Source: Mesorhizobium loti
GTDB taxonomy: Bacteria; Pseudomonadota; Alphaproteobacteria; Rhizobiales; Rhizobiaceae
Reading direction: 5' to 3'
Assembly (NCBI RefSeq): GCF_013170705.1
Contig: NZ_CP033334.1
Location: 930,001 to 994,000 of the forward strand
DNA length: 64,000 bases
A model generated the notes under the pieces. The model made no database searches. It was not told the DNA's origin and worked only from the letters and a program-made list of their open reading frames with translations. This document shows positions 36,136 to 44,672 of this stretch, one piece after another. Numbering within the stretch: the stretch's first letter is position 1; every line of letters begins with the position of its first letter. A program made the translations under genes and the position numbers.

Positions 36136-36651
36136 CTAATCGTCCTTCAGGCGCCGCCACGGCGAATTGTGATCCGGCCCGCGCTTGAAATCGTCCTCGC
36201 GCGAATAGTCGCCGTCGTCGAGGTCGATGACCTTTTCGCGCGGCCGGCCGCGGAAACCGCCGGCCGAGAAATCGGTGGCCACCACGATGCGGCCCTTGAA
36301 GCGGCTCCAGGCGAAGTCGCGCACCGGCGGCAGGAACAGCAGCAGGCCGATAATGTCAGTGATAAAGCCGGGGATGATCAACAGGATCGCCGCCACCACG
36401 ATCATGGCGCCATGCGCCAGCTGGCGGGAGGGATCATGGCCGGCATCCATCTCGGCGCGGATGCGGGCCATGACGCCGAAGCCCTGGTGCCGGAGCAAAA
36501 GCACGCCGGCGATGCTCGAGGCCAGCACCAGGCCGACGGTCGCCAGCGCGCCGACCTCACGGCCGACGATGACGAAACCGGCGATTTCCAGCAGCGGGAG
36601 CGCGAGGAGGAAGAGGGGAAGCAGCGAAATGCGCAAGTCTTTACCGACCAT
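36136..36651 (-). CDS. fxsA: FxsA-family membrane protein
   Basis: 171 residues with four membrane segments: LLPLFLLALPLLEIAGFVIVGREVG, TVGLVLASSIAGVLLLRHQG, and AILLIIPGFITDIIGLLLFLPPVRD are typical FxsA. E. coli FxsA suppresses phage exclusion of T7 by F when overproduced; the native role is unclear. The C-terminal tail is acidic and extends beyond the family core. A nine-residue longer start at 36678 is possible. It is divergent from the Tim44-like gene. Confidence 0.85.
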   Translation of the reverse strand: MVGKDLRISLLPLFLLALPLLEIAGFVIVGREVGALATVGLVLASSIAGVLLLRHQGFGVMARIRAEMDAGHDPSRQLAHGAMIVVAAILLIIPGFITDIIGLLLFLPPVRDFAWSRFKGRIVVATDFSAGGFRGRPREKVIDLDDGDYSREDDFKRGPDHNSPWRRLKDD

Positions 36652-36724
36652 TCGATTGTTTTGCCCGCTGGCGACCAATCGCCGCTGGCACGGAGGCTGT
36701 TAGATAGGTATGCCTGCCTTTGAT

Positions 36725-36753
36725 TTGAATGATTGCACCTTGCGTTCTATATG
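36725..36753 (+). promoter_or_regulatory. candidate sigma-70 promoter of the Tim44-like operon
   Basis: TTGAAT (36725-36730) and TATATG (36748-36753) are separated by exactly 17 bp, in the only A+T-rich part of the fxsA/Tim44 gap, about 80 bp before the start codon. Confidence 0.45.
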
Positions 36754-36834
36754 CTTTGAATGTTGAACGCTATGCGACCGCGGCCTGTTGGCTGGACGGT
36801 CCGGCCTAGAGGCAGGGATTGATTGGCGGAAGAT

Positions 36835-37542
36835 ATGGGTTTCTTCGACTTCGGCACGATTTTCTTCCTGATCGCGGCGGTGGTGATCTTCTTCCAGCTG
36901 CGCAACGTGCTGGGCCGTCGGACCGGTAGCGAGCGGCCGCCCTTCGACCCCTACACGGCGGCGCGCACCGACAAGGACGCGACCCAGAAACCCGAGAATG
37001 TCGTTTCGCTGCCGCGCAAGCGGCTGCCGGGCGAGCAGGCACCGGCCGATGCCTACACGGCGATCGACGCTTTCGCCAAGCCCGACACCGATCTCAACAA
37101 GGGCCTGCGCGCGATCAAGGACAATGATCCGTCCTTCGATCCGAAGGGCTTCGTCGACGGCGCCAAGATGGCCTATGAGATGATCGTCATGGCCTATGCC
37201 GACGGCGACCGCAAAACGCTGAAGAACCTTCTGTCGCGCGAAGTCTATGACGGTTTCGTCGCCGCGATCGGCGAGCGCGAGGCCAAGTCGGAAAAGATCC
37301 AGTCCTCCTTCGTCGGCATCGACAAGGCCGACATCGTCTCGGCCGAGATGAAGGGCGGCGAGGCGCATGTGACGCTGCGCATCATCAGCGAGCTGATTTC
37401 GGCGACGCGCGACAAGGCGGGCGCCGTCATCGACGGCGATCCGGAAACCGTGGCCGAGGTCAAGGATGTCTGGACCTTCGCCCGCGACACGCGCTCGCGC
37501 GATCCGAACTGGAAGCTCGTCGCCACCGAAGAAGAAGACTGA
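36835..37542 (+). CDS. Tim44/TimA-like inner-membrane protein
   Basis: 235 residues. An N-terminal membrane helix (FFDFGTIFFLIAAVVIFFQL) is followed by a linker (RRTGSERPPFDPYTAARTD) and a C-terminal Tim44-like domain (FDPKGFVDGAKMAYEMIVMAYADGDRKTLKNLLSREVYDGF). Alphaproteobacterial Tim44-like proteins are membrane-associated and thought to bind other proteins. I favour ATG 36835 with GGCGGA upstream; a TTG at 36823 is also in frame. First gene of the mltA-smr-xre direction. Confidence 0.85.
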   Translation: MGFFDFGTIFFLIAAVVIFFQLRNVLGRRTGSERPPFDPYTAARTDKDATQKPENVVSLPRKRLPGEQAPADAYTAIDAFAKPDTDLNKGLRAIKDNDPSFDPKGFVDGAKMAYEMIVMAYADGDRKTLKNLLSREVYDGFVAAIGEREAKSEKIQSSFVGIDKADIVSAEMKGGEAHVTLRIISELISATRDKAGAVIDGDPETVAEVKDVWTFARDTRSRDPNWKLVATEEED

Positions 37543-37547
37543 GTCCC

Positions 37548-37598
37548 GATGCATGTCGCCCAAAAGTGCGAAGCGGTTTTGGGACGACGACTTGCATC
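37548..37598. repeat. rhizobial-type palindromic element (GTGCGAAGCGGTTT), second copy
   Basis: GATGCATGTCGCCCAAAA pairs with TTTTGGGACGACGACTTGCATC across GTGCGAAGCGG. Same core as 34789-34833. It lies between the Tim44-like and mltA genes. Confidence 0.65.
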
Positions 37599-37668
37599 AA
37601 AACCAAGACTCGAAGCGCGTCGCATGACGCTCTTCAAACACGACGCGCTTTAAAGCGACGGGGCTCCG

Positions 37669-38769
37669 GTGTCGCTATCGCCTCTCTTCCTCGAAAAATC
37701 CTTTGACGACCTGCCCGGCTGGGGCGACGACGACCACCTGCCGGCCTTCGAGGCTTTTCGCCGTTCCGCCTTCCATGCGCCGGTAAAACCCTATCGCAGC
37801 GGCGCGCTCGGCGTCGATTTCAGCGCCTTCACGGCGGCTTACGCGGAGGCGCGCACCGCGCCGCCCGTGAACCGGTCGGAGGCGCGAACTTTCTTCGAGC
37901 GCCATTTTGTCCCCATGCTGGTGCGGCCCGAGACCGGCGCCGGGCTGGTCACCGGCTTCTACGAGCCGCAAGTGGAGGCCTCGCCGGTGCGGACCGGGCG
38001 GTTTGCCGTGCCGCTCCTGTCGCGTCCGCCCGATCTCGTCGATGTTGACGACGCCAACCGGCCGCGGGGGATGGATTCCTATCTCGCCTTCGCGCGCCGC
38101 ACGGCGGACGGAACGGTCGAGTATTTCGACCGTGGCGCGATCGAGCGCGGGGCGCTTGAGGGCCTGGGCCTGGAGATCGCCTGGCTGGCCGACAGGGTCG
38201 ACGCCTTCTTCGTCCATGTGCAAGGGGCCGCGCGGCTCGCCATGACCGATGGCCGGCTGCGCCGCGTCACCTACGCGGCCAAATCGGGCCAGCGTTTTAC
38301 CGGGCCGGGCAAAATCCTGAGCGAGCTGGGGGAAATCCCGCTGGCGCAAGTGACGATGCAGTCGATCCGCGCCTGGTTCAAGGCGCATCCCGACCGCATC
38401 GACGAGATCCTGTGGCAGAACCGCTCCTACATCTTCTTCCGCGAGGCCGATGTCGAGGACGCGGCCCTCGGCCCGATCGCCGCCGCCAAGGTGCCGCTGA
38501 CGCCGGGCCGCTCCGTCGCCGTCGACCGGCTGCTGCACACATTCGGCACGCCCTTCCACATCGACGCGCCGACGCTCACCGCCTTTGACAAACAACCGTT
38601 CCGGCGGCTGATGATCGCGCAGGACACCGGCTCGGCCATCACCGGGCCGGCGCGGGGCGATCTCTTCGCCGGCTCCGGCGACGCGGCCGGCGAAATCGCC
38701 GGCGTGGTGCGCAACGCCGCCGATTTCTACGCGCTGGTGCCGCGCCCGCTGGCCGGGGGCGCCAGATGA
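37669..38769 (+). CDS. mltA: membrane-bound lytic murein transglycosylase A (MltA)
   Basis: 366 residues from a GTG start. MltA pattern: RTFFERHFVPMLV, GAGLVTGFYEPQVEASPVRTGRFAVPLL, QGAARLAMTDGRLRRVTYAAKSGQRF, SYIFFRE, and the 3D domain RRLMIAQDTGSAITGPARGDLFAGSGDAAG with the conserved Asp. MltA cleaves glycan strands of peptidoglycan, producing anhydro ends. No lipobox or clear signal is seen at this start, unlike E. coli MltA, so either the true start is upstream or export differs. Its stop overlaps smr (ATGA). Confidence 0.88.
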   Translation: MSLSPLFLEKSFDDLPGWGDDDHLPAFEAFRRSAFHAPVKPYRSGALGVDFSAFTAAYAEARTAPPVNRSEARTFFERHFVPMLVRPETGAGLVTGFYEPQVEASPVRTGRFAVPLLSRPPDLVDVDDANRPRGMDSYLAFARRTADGTVEYFDRGAIERGALEGLGLEIAWLADRVDAFFVHVQGAARLAMTDGRLRRVTYAAKSGQRFTGPGKILSELGEIPLAQVTMQSIRAWFKAHPDRIDEILWQNRSYIFFREADVEDAALGPIAAAKVPLTPGRSVAVDRLLHTFGTPFHIDAPTLTAFDKQPFRRLMIAQDTGSAITGPARGDLFAGSGDAAGEIAGVVRNAADFYALVPRPLAGGAR

Positions 38770-39296
38770 GCAAGCGTCCGGACAAGCTCAGCGAGGACGA
38801 CCGGGTGCTGTGGAACCTGGTGGCGCGCACGGCCAAGCCGCTGAAGGGCAGGGCCGCCGTCGACATTCCCGATATCGCCGCCGACACCAAGCCGACATCG
38901 CCGCAAGCGGCGCAGCCAGCCGCCAATGCGCCGGGCGCGGCAAAGCCGAAGGCGCAGCATGTCACGCATCGCCTCGACGAGCCGACGCTGGACAAATTGG
39001 CGAAGGGCCGGCTGCCGATCGAGGGCCGCGTCGACCTGCATGGGATGACGCAGGACGAGGCCTATTCGCTGCTGTTCTCGTTCCTGCACCGGGCGCATGC
39101 CGGCGGTGTCCGCTATGTCCTGGTCATCACCGGCAAGGGGTCGTCCTCCGGCGGCGACGGCGTCTTGCGGCGCGCGGTGCCGGCCTGGCTGTCGACGCCG
39201 GCGTTCCGGCCGCTGGTCTCCAGCCACGACCATGCCGCCCGCAACCATGGCGGCTCGGGCGCGCTCTATATCAGGCTGCGGCGGGTGCGTTCATGA
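38766..39296 (+). CDS. Smr/MutS2 C-terminal domain protein
   Basis: 176 residues. A disordered N-terminal half (TKPTSPQAAQPAANAPGAAK) leads to an Smr domain: VDLHGMTQDEAY (DLHG motif), YVLVITGKGSSSGGDGVLRRAVPAWL, and HGGSGALYIRLRR. Stand-alone Smr domains are endonucleases, in some lineages acting on RNA at collided ribosomes; here only the fold is certain. Translationally coupled to mltA by a four-base overlap. Confidence 0.88.
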   Translation: MSKRPDKLSEDDRVLWNLVARTAKPLKGRAAVDIPDIAADTKPTSPQAAQPAANAPGAAKPKAQHVTHRLDEPTLDKLAKGRLPIEGRVDLHGMTQDEAYSLLFSFLHRAHAGGVRYVLVITGKGSSSGGDGVLRRAVPAWLSTPAFRPLVSSHDHAARNHGGSGALYIRLRRVRS

Positions 39297-39321
39297 GGGC
39301 TGAAGCCGTGGGGCGGGGCGC

Positions 39322-39690
39322 ATGACACCGTTCGGCGAGAGGCTGCGGGCGCTTCGCGCCGATCGCGGCGTTACCCAGAAGGACATGGCGGCGGCGATCG
39401 GCATCAGCGCCGCCTATCTGTCGGCGCTCGAGCATGGCAGGCGCGGCGCGCCGACCTGGACGCTGATCCAGAAGATCATCGGCTATTTCAACATCATCTG
39501 GGACGATGCCGAGGAGCTGGCGCGGCTGGCCGAAGCCTCGCATCCGCGCGTGAAGCTCGACACGTCGGGTCTCAGCCCCGCCGCCACCGAGCTGGCCAAT
39601 CTTCTGGCCGAGAACATCGAAAAGCTCGACGAAGCGGAGCTGCGCCGCATCACCGCCTCGATCCGCGCGGCGCTGGGCCGGCTGAAGTAA
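39322..39690 (+). CDS. XRE-family regulator
   Basis: 122 residues with an N-terminal helix-turn-helix (FGERLRALRADRGVTQKDMAAAIGISAAYLSALEHGRRG) and a helical C-terminus with a leucine-rich pattern (LANLLAENIEKLDEAELRRITASIRAAL) for dimerisation. It ends the Tim44-mltA-smr direction, 25 bp after smr; in other rhizobia, as I recall, the same order leads into gyrB, which is not here. Confidence 0.85.
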   Translation: MTPFGERLRALRADRGVTQKDMAAAIGISAAYLSALEHGRRGAPTWTLIQKIIGYFNIIWDDAEELARLAEASHPRVKLDTSGLSPAATELANLLAENIEKLDEAELRRITASIRAALGRLK

Positions 39691-39781
39691 CCGGTTTTAT
39701 CCGCATTCCGCGACGGCGGGACGTTCGCCTGGCCGCAAGACAGTGCCCGCCGGCATCGGCCAGCGGGCAGGCGTGGCGAGA

Positions 39782-40024
39782 TCAGTTCTTGCCGGCCGTG
39801 CTGCCGTTGGGGTTGCCGCCGTTGGTGCCCGGGCGATCATGGCCGTGGTCATTGTTTCCACCGCCCAGGCAGTCCGATGCGCCGGCAGTGCCACAACAAC
39901 GGCCGGCCCAGAGGTCATTGAGGTTGGTGTGGGCGCAGCTGACCGTCTGGTCGGCCATCGCGGATCCGCCCAGGGCCGACACGGCGGCAACGGCGAGAAG
40001 GGTGTTTCGCAGAAAAGCAGTCAT
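39782..40024 (-). CDS. small secreted Cys-containing protein
   Basis: 80 residues. A signal peptide (FLRNTLLAVAAVSALGGSAMA) is followed by a mature part with five Cys (VSCAH, GRCCG, ASDCLG region) and a flexible Gly/Asn/His-rich tail (GGGNNDHGHDRPGTNGGNPNGS). The ATG at 40024 has GGAG upstream. Cys and His content suggests disulfides or metal binding. No family recognised. Convergent with the XRE gene. Confidence 0.6.
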   Translation of the reverse strand: MTAFLRNTLLAVAAVSALGGSAMADQTVSCAHTNLNDLWAGRCCGTAGASDCLGGGNNDHGHDRPGTNGGNPNGSTAGKN

Positions 40025-40379
40025 TTGAAGTCTCCATGGTTGGGTTTCGTCATTCACGGCTGTGTGTCGCCGGGCGAACGGAAATGGTTCACGGAGAGAT
40101 TGAGAAAATTTTCGGGAGGGATGCGCGAGGTGCGCGACTGGCCATGTCGGCGCCGCCCCTCATCCGCCTGCCGGCACCTTCTCCCCGTGTAGAGACGGGG
40201 AGAAGGTGAACAGCCGCGCCGCTGGCGCTTGTACGTTGGCGAAAGCGCCTACAACAGCGTCTTTCTCCCCGTCACTATACGGGGAGAAATGCCCGGCAGG
40301 GCAATGAGGGGCAGCGCCAGCCTCTGCTATAATAACCGACAACGGGTGAAAGCCGCGGCTAAAAAACCGCTACCAGTCC
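40025..40379. other. intergenic region, 355 bp, mostly repeat
   Basis: Between two minus-strand genes. Positions 40151-40320 are a family B repeat (listed). Outside it, I see no promoter-like or coding signal that stands out. Confidence 0.4.
40151..40320. repeat. intergenic inverted repeat (family B, GCCGGCA subtype)
   Basis: CGCCGCCCCTCATCCGCCTGCCGGCA with CTTCTCCCCGTGTAGAGACGGGGAGAAG at the left; CTCCCCGTCACTATACGGGGAGAAATGCCCGGCAGGGCAATGAGGGGCAGCG at the right. Outer arms and inner hairpins are both inverted. Same subtype as 47827-48009. Confidence 0.7.
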
Positions 40380-41000
40380 CTATTCCACCGACCCCACCAG
40401 GACCTGCTGGCCGCCGCGGATCGAGACCCAGCGGCCTGTGTTGTCGATCGCCTGCCGCTTGAGGAAGCGGTAGCCGGTCTGGTCCCAGGCCCTGACCTTG
40501 TCGGTCAAATTGTCGAGCACGTAATCGCCCTTGTCGGTGCGCACGGTCAGCACCGAATGGCCTTCACCGTCCGGTTTGCGCACCACGGTGATGAGAAGAT
40601 CGGAAAGCGAGATGCCCGAGCGGAACAGTTGGCGCCGCTTTTCCAGCACATAGTCCTCGCAATCGCCGACGCCCTTGTCGGGATAGGCCCAGACCTCGTC
40701 CTTGCCGTATATGTCCATGTCGCTCATCGGCTTGACGGCGGCGTTGACCCTGGCGGTGACATTGACGAGCTTGCGCATCAGCCCGTCGGTCATCCTGGCC
40801 GGAGCCAGGTTGCTCGGACGGATCGAGCATTCGGCTGGGTGCAGCTTGCAGAAATCATAGTGGCCGATCGGCTGCGAGGTGATGCCCCCGGTCGCCATCG
40901 CCCCGGCCGCCAAGGCCGGTGCCATCCAGCCTCCCGTGGCTGCCAGACCGGCCGCGGCCACGCACACGCGCAGCCTTCTCGCCATTGTTGAGGAATTCAT
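40380..41000 (-). CDS. bacterial transglutaminase-like cysteine protease (BTLCP)
   Basis: 206 residues. A signal peptide or anchor (VAAAGLAATGGWMAPALAAGA) is followed by the DUF920/BTLCP domain with its Cys-His-Asp triad: GVGDCEDYV (Cys114), GHSVLTV (His148), and YVLDNL (Asp163). Members are periplasmic proteases linked in some bacteria to biofilm control by cleaving adhesins (LapG-like). No LapD/LapA-type partner is nearby. Monocistronic. Confidence 0.88.
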   Translation of the reverse strand: MNSSTMARRLRVCVAAAGLAATGGWMAPALAAGAMATGGITSQPIGHYDFCKLHPAECSIRPSNLAPARMTDGLMRKLVNVTARVNAAVKPMSDMDIYGKDEVWAYPDKGVGDCEDYVLEKRRQLFRSGISLSDLLITVVRKPDGEGHSVLTVRTDKGDYVLDNLTDKVRAWDQTGYRFLKRQAIDNTGRWVSIRGGQQVLVGSVE

Positions 41001-41120
41001 TGTCCCCGCTCACCCTGTTGTTAACGAAACGTTAAGGGCGATCGACAGTCCGTGTCAATTACGACGACAGGCTGATTTGCAGCATGGTTACCCGCGGGGA
41101 GGGACAGCGGCACTTGTGCA

Positions 41121-41158
41121 ACAGAATCGGCCCTGAAGCCGATTCTGTCCCGGAATTG
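41121..41158. terminator. hairpin downstream of phaZ
   Basis: ACAGAATCGGC (41121-41131), a six-base loop, GCCGATTCTGT (41138-41148): a perfect 11-bp stem a few bases beyond the phaZ stop on the minus strand. No T-run follows. The adjoining CCCGGAATTGCC is like the element at 18368, so it may be part of a repeat that also ends transcription. Confidence 0.5.
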
Positions 41159-41159
41159 C

Positions 41160-42443
41160 CTATCGCTTGGCGGTGCGGACCAGCTTCGGCTTCATCGCGA
41201 CGCGGTTCTGGCGGCCATAGCTGGTGATGAAGTCGACGATGCGCGGCACGATCTCGGAGCGGAAGCGCGAGCCGTTGAAGACGCCGTAATGGCCGACCGC
41301 CGGCTGCATGTAATGGGCCTTCTTGTCGGCCGGAATATTGACGCACAAATCCTGCGCCGCCTTGGTCTGGCCGAGGCCCGATATGTCGTCATTCTCGCCC
41401 TCGACCGTGAACAGGGCGACATTGCGGATGACCGACGGGTCGATACGGGTGCCGCGATGCGTCATCTCGCCCTTGGGCAAGGCATGGCGAACGAAGACCG
41501 TGTCGACGGTCTGCAGGTAGAACTCGGCCGTCAGGTCCATGACCGCCAGATATTCGTCATAGAAGTCGCGGTGCTTCTCGGCGTTGTCGCCATCATGCTT
41601 CACAAGGTGCATGAAGAAGTCCTTGTGGGCGATGATGTGGCGGTCGAGGTTCATGCTCATGAAGCCGGACAGCTGCAGGAAGCCCGGATAGACCTCGCGG
41701 CCGAAGCCCGGCACCGGCCAGGGCGCGCGCATGACGACATTGTCGCGGAACCAGTCGATGCCCTTTTCCTCGGCCAGGAGATTGACCGCGGTCGGGTTGC
41801 GGCGGGTGTCGATCGGGCCGCCCATCAGGGTCATGGTCGAGGGCACGAAGGGATCGCCCTTCGCCTCCATCAGCGCCACCGCCGCCAGAACCGGCACGGA
41901 AGGCTGGCACACCGCCATCACATGGGTGTCAGGACCCAGCGCATGGAACATGTCGACGATGTAATCGATATAGTCGTCGAGATCGAAACTGCCGTCGGCC
42001 AGCGGCACCATGCGGGCATCGACCCAGTCGGTGATGTGGACATCGGCATAGGGCAGCATGGCTTCCACCGTGCCGCGCAGCAGCGTGGCGTAATGGCCCG
42101 ACATCGGCGCGACGATCAGAAGCTTCGGATCCGGCTTGCGGCCGGCCGGCACCGCGCGTTCGAAGCGGACCAGATTGCAGAAAGGCTTCGACCAGACGGT
42201 CTTCTCGGTGACCTCGACGCTCTTCCAGTCGACGACGGTCTTGCCGAGGCCGAAGGCGGGCTTGCCATAGCGGCGCGTGGTGCGTTCGAAGAGTTCCGCG
42301 CCCGCGGCGACCGAGCGGCCCCAGGGCGTGTGGGCAATCGGATTGAGCGGGTTGGAGTAGAACATCCGCACCGCGTCGGCATAAAGCCGTGCCGGCTGCA
42401 GCGCCGCATGGTTCAATTCATAGAGCTGATAGAACATCGACAA
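41160..42443 (-). CDS. phaZ: intracellular polyhydroxyalkanoate depolymerase
   Basis: 427 residues, the size of PhaZ of rhizobia and Ralstonia. The start YQLYELNHAALQPARLYADAVR is typical, and HVMAVCQPSVPVLAAVAL carries the Cys (Cys179) that replaces the lipase-box Ser in this family. Later AHYMQPAVGHYGVFNG holds the catalytic His. It hydrolyses stored poly-3-hydroxybutyrate in the cytoplasm to release carbon during starvation. Monocistronic, with 270 bp upstream. Confidence 0.93.
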   Translation of the reverse strand: MSMFYQLYELNHAALQPARLYADAVRMFYSNPLNPIAHTPWGRSVAAGAELFERTTRRYGKPAFGLGKTVVDWKSVEVTEKTVWSKPFCNLVRFERAVPAGRKPDPKLLIVAPMSGHYATLLRGTVEAMLPYADVHITDWVDARMVPLADGSFDLDDYIDYIVDMFHALGPDTHVMAVCQPSVPVLAAVALMEAKGDPFVPSTMTLMGGPIDTRRNPTAVNLLAEEKGIDWFRDNVVMRAPWPVPGFGREVYPGFLQLSGFMSMNLDRHIIAHKDFFMHLVKHDGDNAEKHRDFYDEYLAVMDLTAEFYLQTVDTVFVRHALPKGEMTHRGTRIDPSVIRNVALFTVEGENDDISGLGQTKAAQDLCVNIPADKKAHYMQPAVGHYGVFNGSRFRSEIVPRIVDFITSYGRQNRVAMKPKLVRTAKR

Positions 42444-42653
42444 CCCCGCTGCTGCCTGCGACCGAAGGGACGACGAGCAGCGCCGAGCCTCAAATGTCTC
42501 GCGGCGAAGTTAACAACTAATTGCTGCGATGCAATACGTCACGTGGCGTGACCAATGGTTCTTTCGTCCAAAGGCTTGCAAATCCGCCCGGAATGGCGGA
42601 GCCGGCTCAGTGTGCGTTGCCGAAATGTGTAGGAAATATGTCGGGCCGCCGGA

Positions 42654-42699
42654 ACCATGATCCTGAAAACCGGTTCCTGTTTTCGAAGGAGATCATGGT
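42654..42699. repeat. rhizobial-type palindromic element (GATCATG)
   Basis: ACCATGATC (42654-42662) pairs with GATCATGGT (42691-42699) around CTGAAAACCGGTTCCTGTTTTCGAAG. The AAAACCGGTTCC core is one I know from dispersed repeats of Rhizobiales. It lies just 3' of rlpA. Confidence 0.6.
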
Positions 42700-42714
42700 C
42701 CAGGGATAATCACA

Positions 42715-43083
42715 TCAGACGCGTGCCATGCAGACCGAGGTATGGCCGGAACCGATGAAGCCGAGCTGGCCGGCGGCGCCCTTCGACAGGTCGAGTACGC
42801 GTCCGCGAATGAACGGGCCGCGATCGTTGATGCGCACGATGACGCTTTTGCCATTGTTCTGGTTGGTGACCCGCAATTTGGTGCCGAAAGGCAAGGTCCG
42901 GTGGGCGGCGGTCATCGCCGAAGGGTTCATGCGCTCGCCCGATGCGGTTTTCGAATGCAGCGCATACCAGGAAGCGCGACCGCACTGGCCGGCGGCGGCG
43001 GTCGCCGAAGTGGCGGAAGCGCCGACCATCAGGCCAGCAGCGATCGTTACCGCGACAAGCGCGGTCTGGTTTAGGTTCTTCAT
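42715..43083 (-). CDS. RlpA-like septal ring transglycosylase family protein
   Basis: 122 residues: signal peptide ([22 protein letters not shown]) then a double-psi beta-barrel of the RlpA type ([74 protein letters not shown]). Full RlpA has a C-terminal SPOR domain; this one ends after the barrel, so it is the short rhizobial form. Such enzymes cleave denuded glycan strands. Confidence 0.88.
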   Translation of the reverse strand: MKNLNQTALVAVTIAAGLMVGASATSATAAAGQCGRASWYALHSKTASGERMNPSAMTAAHRTLPFGTKLRVTNQNNGKSVIVRINDRGPFIRGRVLDLSKGAAGQLGFIGSGHTSVCMARV

Positions 43084-43392
43084 CTGTAAGGGGTGGCTCC
43101 GTTTTTGACAGACCCAAGCCGTTAGGTGCCGAATAAGGCAGGAAATGCGGCAAGCATCTGTCCGTTCCGTGGCGAGATCACACGTTTGGAGTCACCGGGT
43201 AACAGTCTGTCAGGGATTTTCCGGCACAATTTGATCCATTCTCGATGATCTCAGCGCCGATATCCGAGATCGTTTTGACAAGATGCCGGATTAATTTCCA
43301 AGTAGATTCCGGTGTGATTGTGCCACTTCCTTTGGCTCTTTCATCACGGTCACGGCACGGCCAACGATCGACTTGAAAAGCGAGATCCGTCA
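43084..43392. other. intergenic region, about 310 bp
   Basis: Between rlpA and the small membrane gene, which are divergent. Both promoters must lie here. I see no RNA gene, strong palindrome or coding frame. A moderately A+T-rich patch is at 43285-43340. Confidence 0.35.
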
Positions 43393-43569
43393 ATGAGACT
43401 GACCAAAAATCTGCTGGCCTTGATTGTGCTGGCCATCGGTGCGCTGTGGTCGCTGCAAGGCATCGGCGTGGTCGGCGGCAGCTTCATGACCGGCCAGCCG
43501 CAATGGTTTTATATCGGCATCGTCACCATGCTGGTCGGCCTGGCCGGGCTGGTGTGGGCGAACCGGTAG
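43393..43569 (+). CDS. small two-helix membrane protein
   Basis: 58 residues with two membrane helices (NLLALIVLAIGALWSLQGIGVV and WFYIGIVTMLVGLAGLVWA) joined by GGSFMTGQPQ. The pattern resembles small inner-membrane proteins common in many bacteria but with no assigned role. The start MRLTK at 43393 is preferred over the long frame beginning at 43318. Confidence 0.65.
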   Translation: MRLTKNLLALIVLAIGALWSLQGIGVVGGSFMTGQPQWFYIGIVTMLVGLAGLVWANR

Positions 43570-43742
43570 GGGGTGGGTGGCGGTAAGGTCGACCCCCACT
43601 CCGTCGAGCTGCGCTCGACACCTCTCCCCCGATCGACGGGGGAGAGGAAAGGCGCGAGCTTTTGCCGGCTGGCTCCCTTCCTCTCCCTCGGGAGGGGGAG
43701 AGGTGGCGCGGCAAAGCCGCGACGGAGTGGGGGAAGCCGCTC
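43570..43742. repeat. intergenic inverted repeat (family B, CGACGGAGT subtype)
   Basis: Left side GACCCCCACTCCGTCGAGCTGCGCTCGACACCTCTCCCCC; right side GGGGGAGAGGTGGCGCGGCAAAGCCGCGACGGAGTGGGGG; arms are inverted. Between them CTCCCCCGATCGACGGGGGAGAGG and CTCTCCCTCGGGAGGGGGAGAG are internal hairpins. Confidence 0.7.
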
Positions 43743-43864
43743 GTCAATCGCGTAACCGCAAGACAGCCCTAGCCCGGCGAGCAAGAAAACTGTCACCCGT
43801 GCCGTCGGGCCATTCTGTTACCTATTTATCCGGTTCAGACAGAATGCCCCGCCGCAAGACTACC

Positions 43865-44671
43865 CTAGCCGAACAGCCGGTCCAGGATCGTGCCTTCGAG
43901 GCGGGCGAGCTCGGCGGAACCGCGCCGCCGCGGCCTTTCCACCGGCACCTCCAGATCGAGCGCGATCTTGCCGGCGCTGATCACCACCACCCGGTCGGCG
44001 AGCGCGACCGCTTCGGCGACGTCGTGCGTGACCAGCACGGCGGTGAATTTCTGGGCGAGCCAGATGCGCTCCAGCAATTGCTGCATCTCGATGCGGGTCA
44101 GCGCGTCGAGCGCGCCGAGCGGCTCGTCGAGCGCCAGGATCTGCGGGTGGCCGACCAATGCGCGGGCCAGCGCCACGCGCTGCTTCTGGCCGCCGGACAG
44201 CACCGAGGGCCATTCATCGGCGCGATCGGCGAGGCCAACCTCGGCAAGGATATCGAGCGCGCGTTGCCTGGCGTCCGCGCCGGCAGCGATGCCGTTCAGC
44301 CCGACCTCGACATTTTTGACCACGCTGGCCCAGGGCAGCAGACGCGGCTCCTGGAACATGAAACGGGTGCGGCTGTGACCCTCTTCCCCGGCTCCAAGCG
44401 TCAGCGATCCCGATGTCGGGCGGTCGAGCCCCGCCAGCAACCGGAGCAGCGTGCTCTTGCCGCAGCCGCTCTTGCCGATGACGGCAACGAACTGCCCGGC
44501 CGGCACTTCGAGGTCGATGCCGTCGAGCACGGTCTTGTCGCCGAAGCGCTTTCCCACGCCCTTGAAGGCGAAGGCGCGCCGTCCTTCGACCGCCATGGCC
44601 GGTCGCGCCGGCGCCGGCGTGGCGACGAAGGATCGGGCGGCGGTCAGGCTGGCGGCGGTCATGGACAGCAT
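43865..44671 (-). CDS. ssuB: aliphatic sulfonate ABC transporter ATPase
   Basis: 268 residues. Walker [10 protein letters not shown] (66-74), signature [15 protein letters not shown], Walker B ILALDEP, then [19 protein letters not shown]. This belongs to the nitrate/sulfonate/taurine ATPase group. An unusual 35-residue Ala-rich N-terminal extension precedes the core; a later start is possible. Last gene of the ssuA-ssuD-ssuC-ssuB operon; it powers sulfonate uptake. Confidence 0.9.
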   Translation of the reverse strand: MLSMTAASLTAARSFVATPAPARPAMAVEGRRAFAFKGVGKRFGDKTVLDGIDLEVPAGQFVAVIGKSGCGKSTLLRLLAGLDRPTSGSLTLGAGEEGHSRTRFMFQEPRLLPWASVVKNVEVGLNGIAAGADARQRALDILAEVGLADRADEWPSVLSGGQKQRVALARALVGHPQILALDEPLGALDALTRIEMQQLLERIWLAQKFTAVLVTHDVAEAVALADRVVVISAGKIALDLEVPVERPRRRGSAELARLEGTILDRLFG

Positions 44672-44672
44672 C

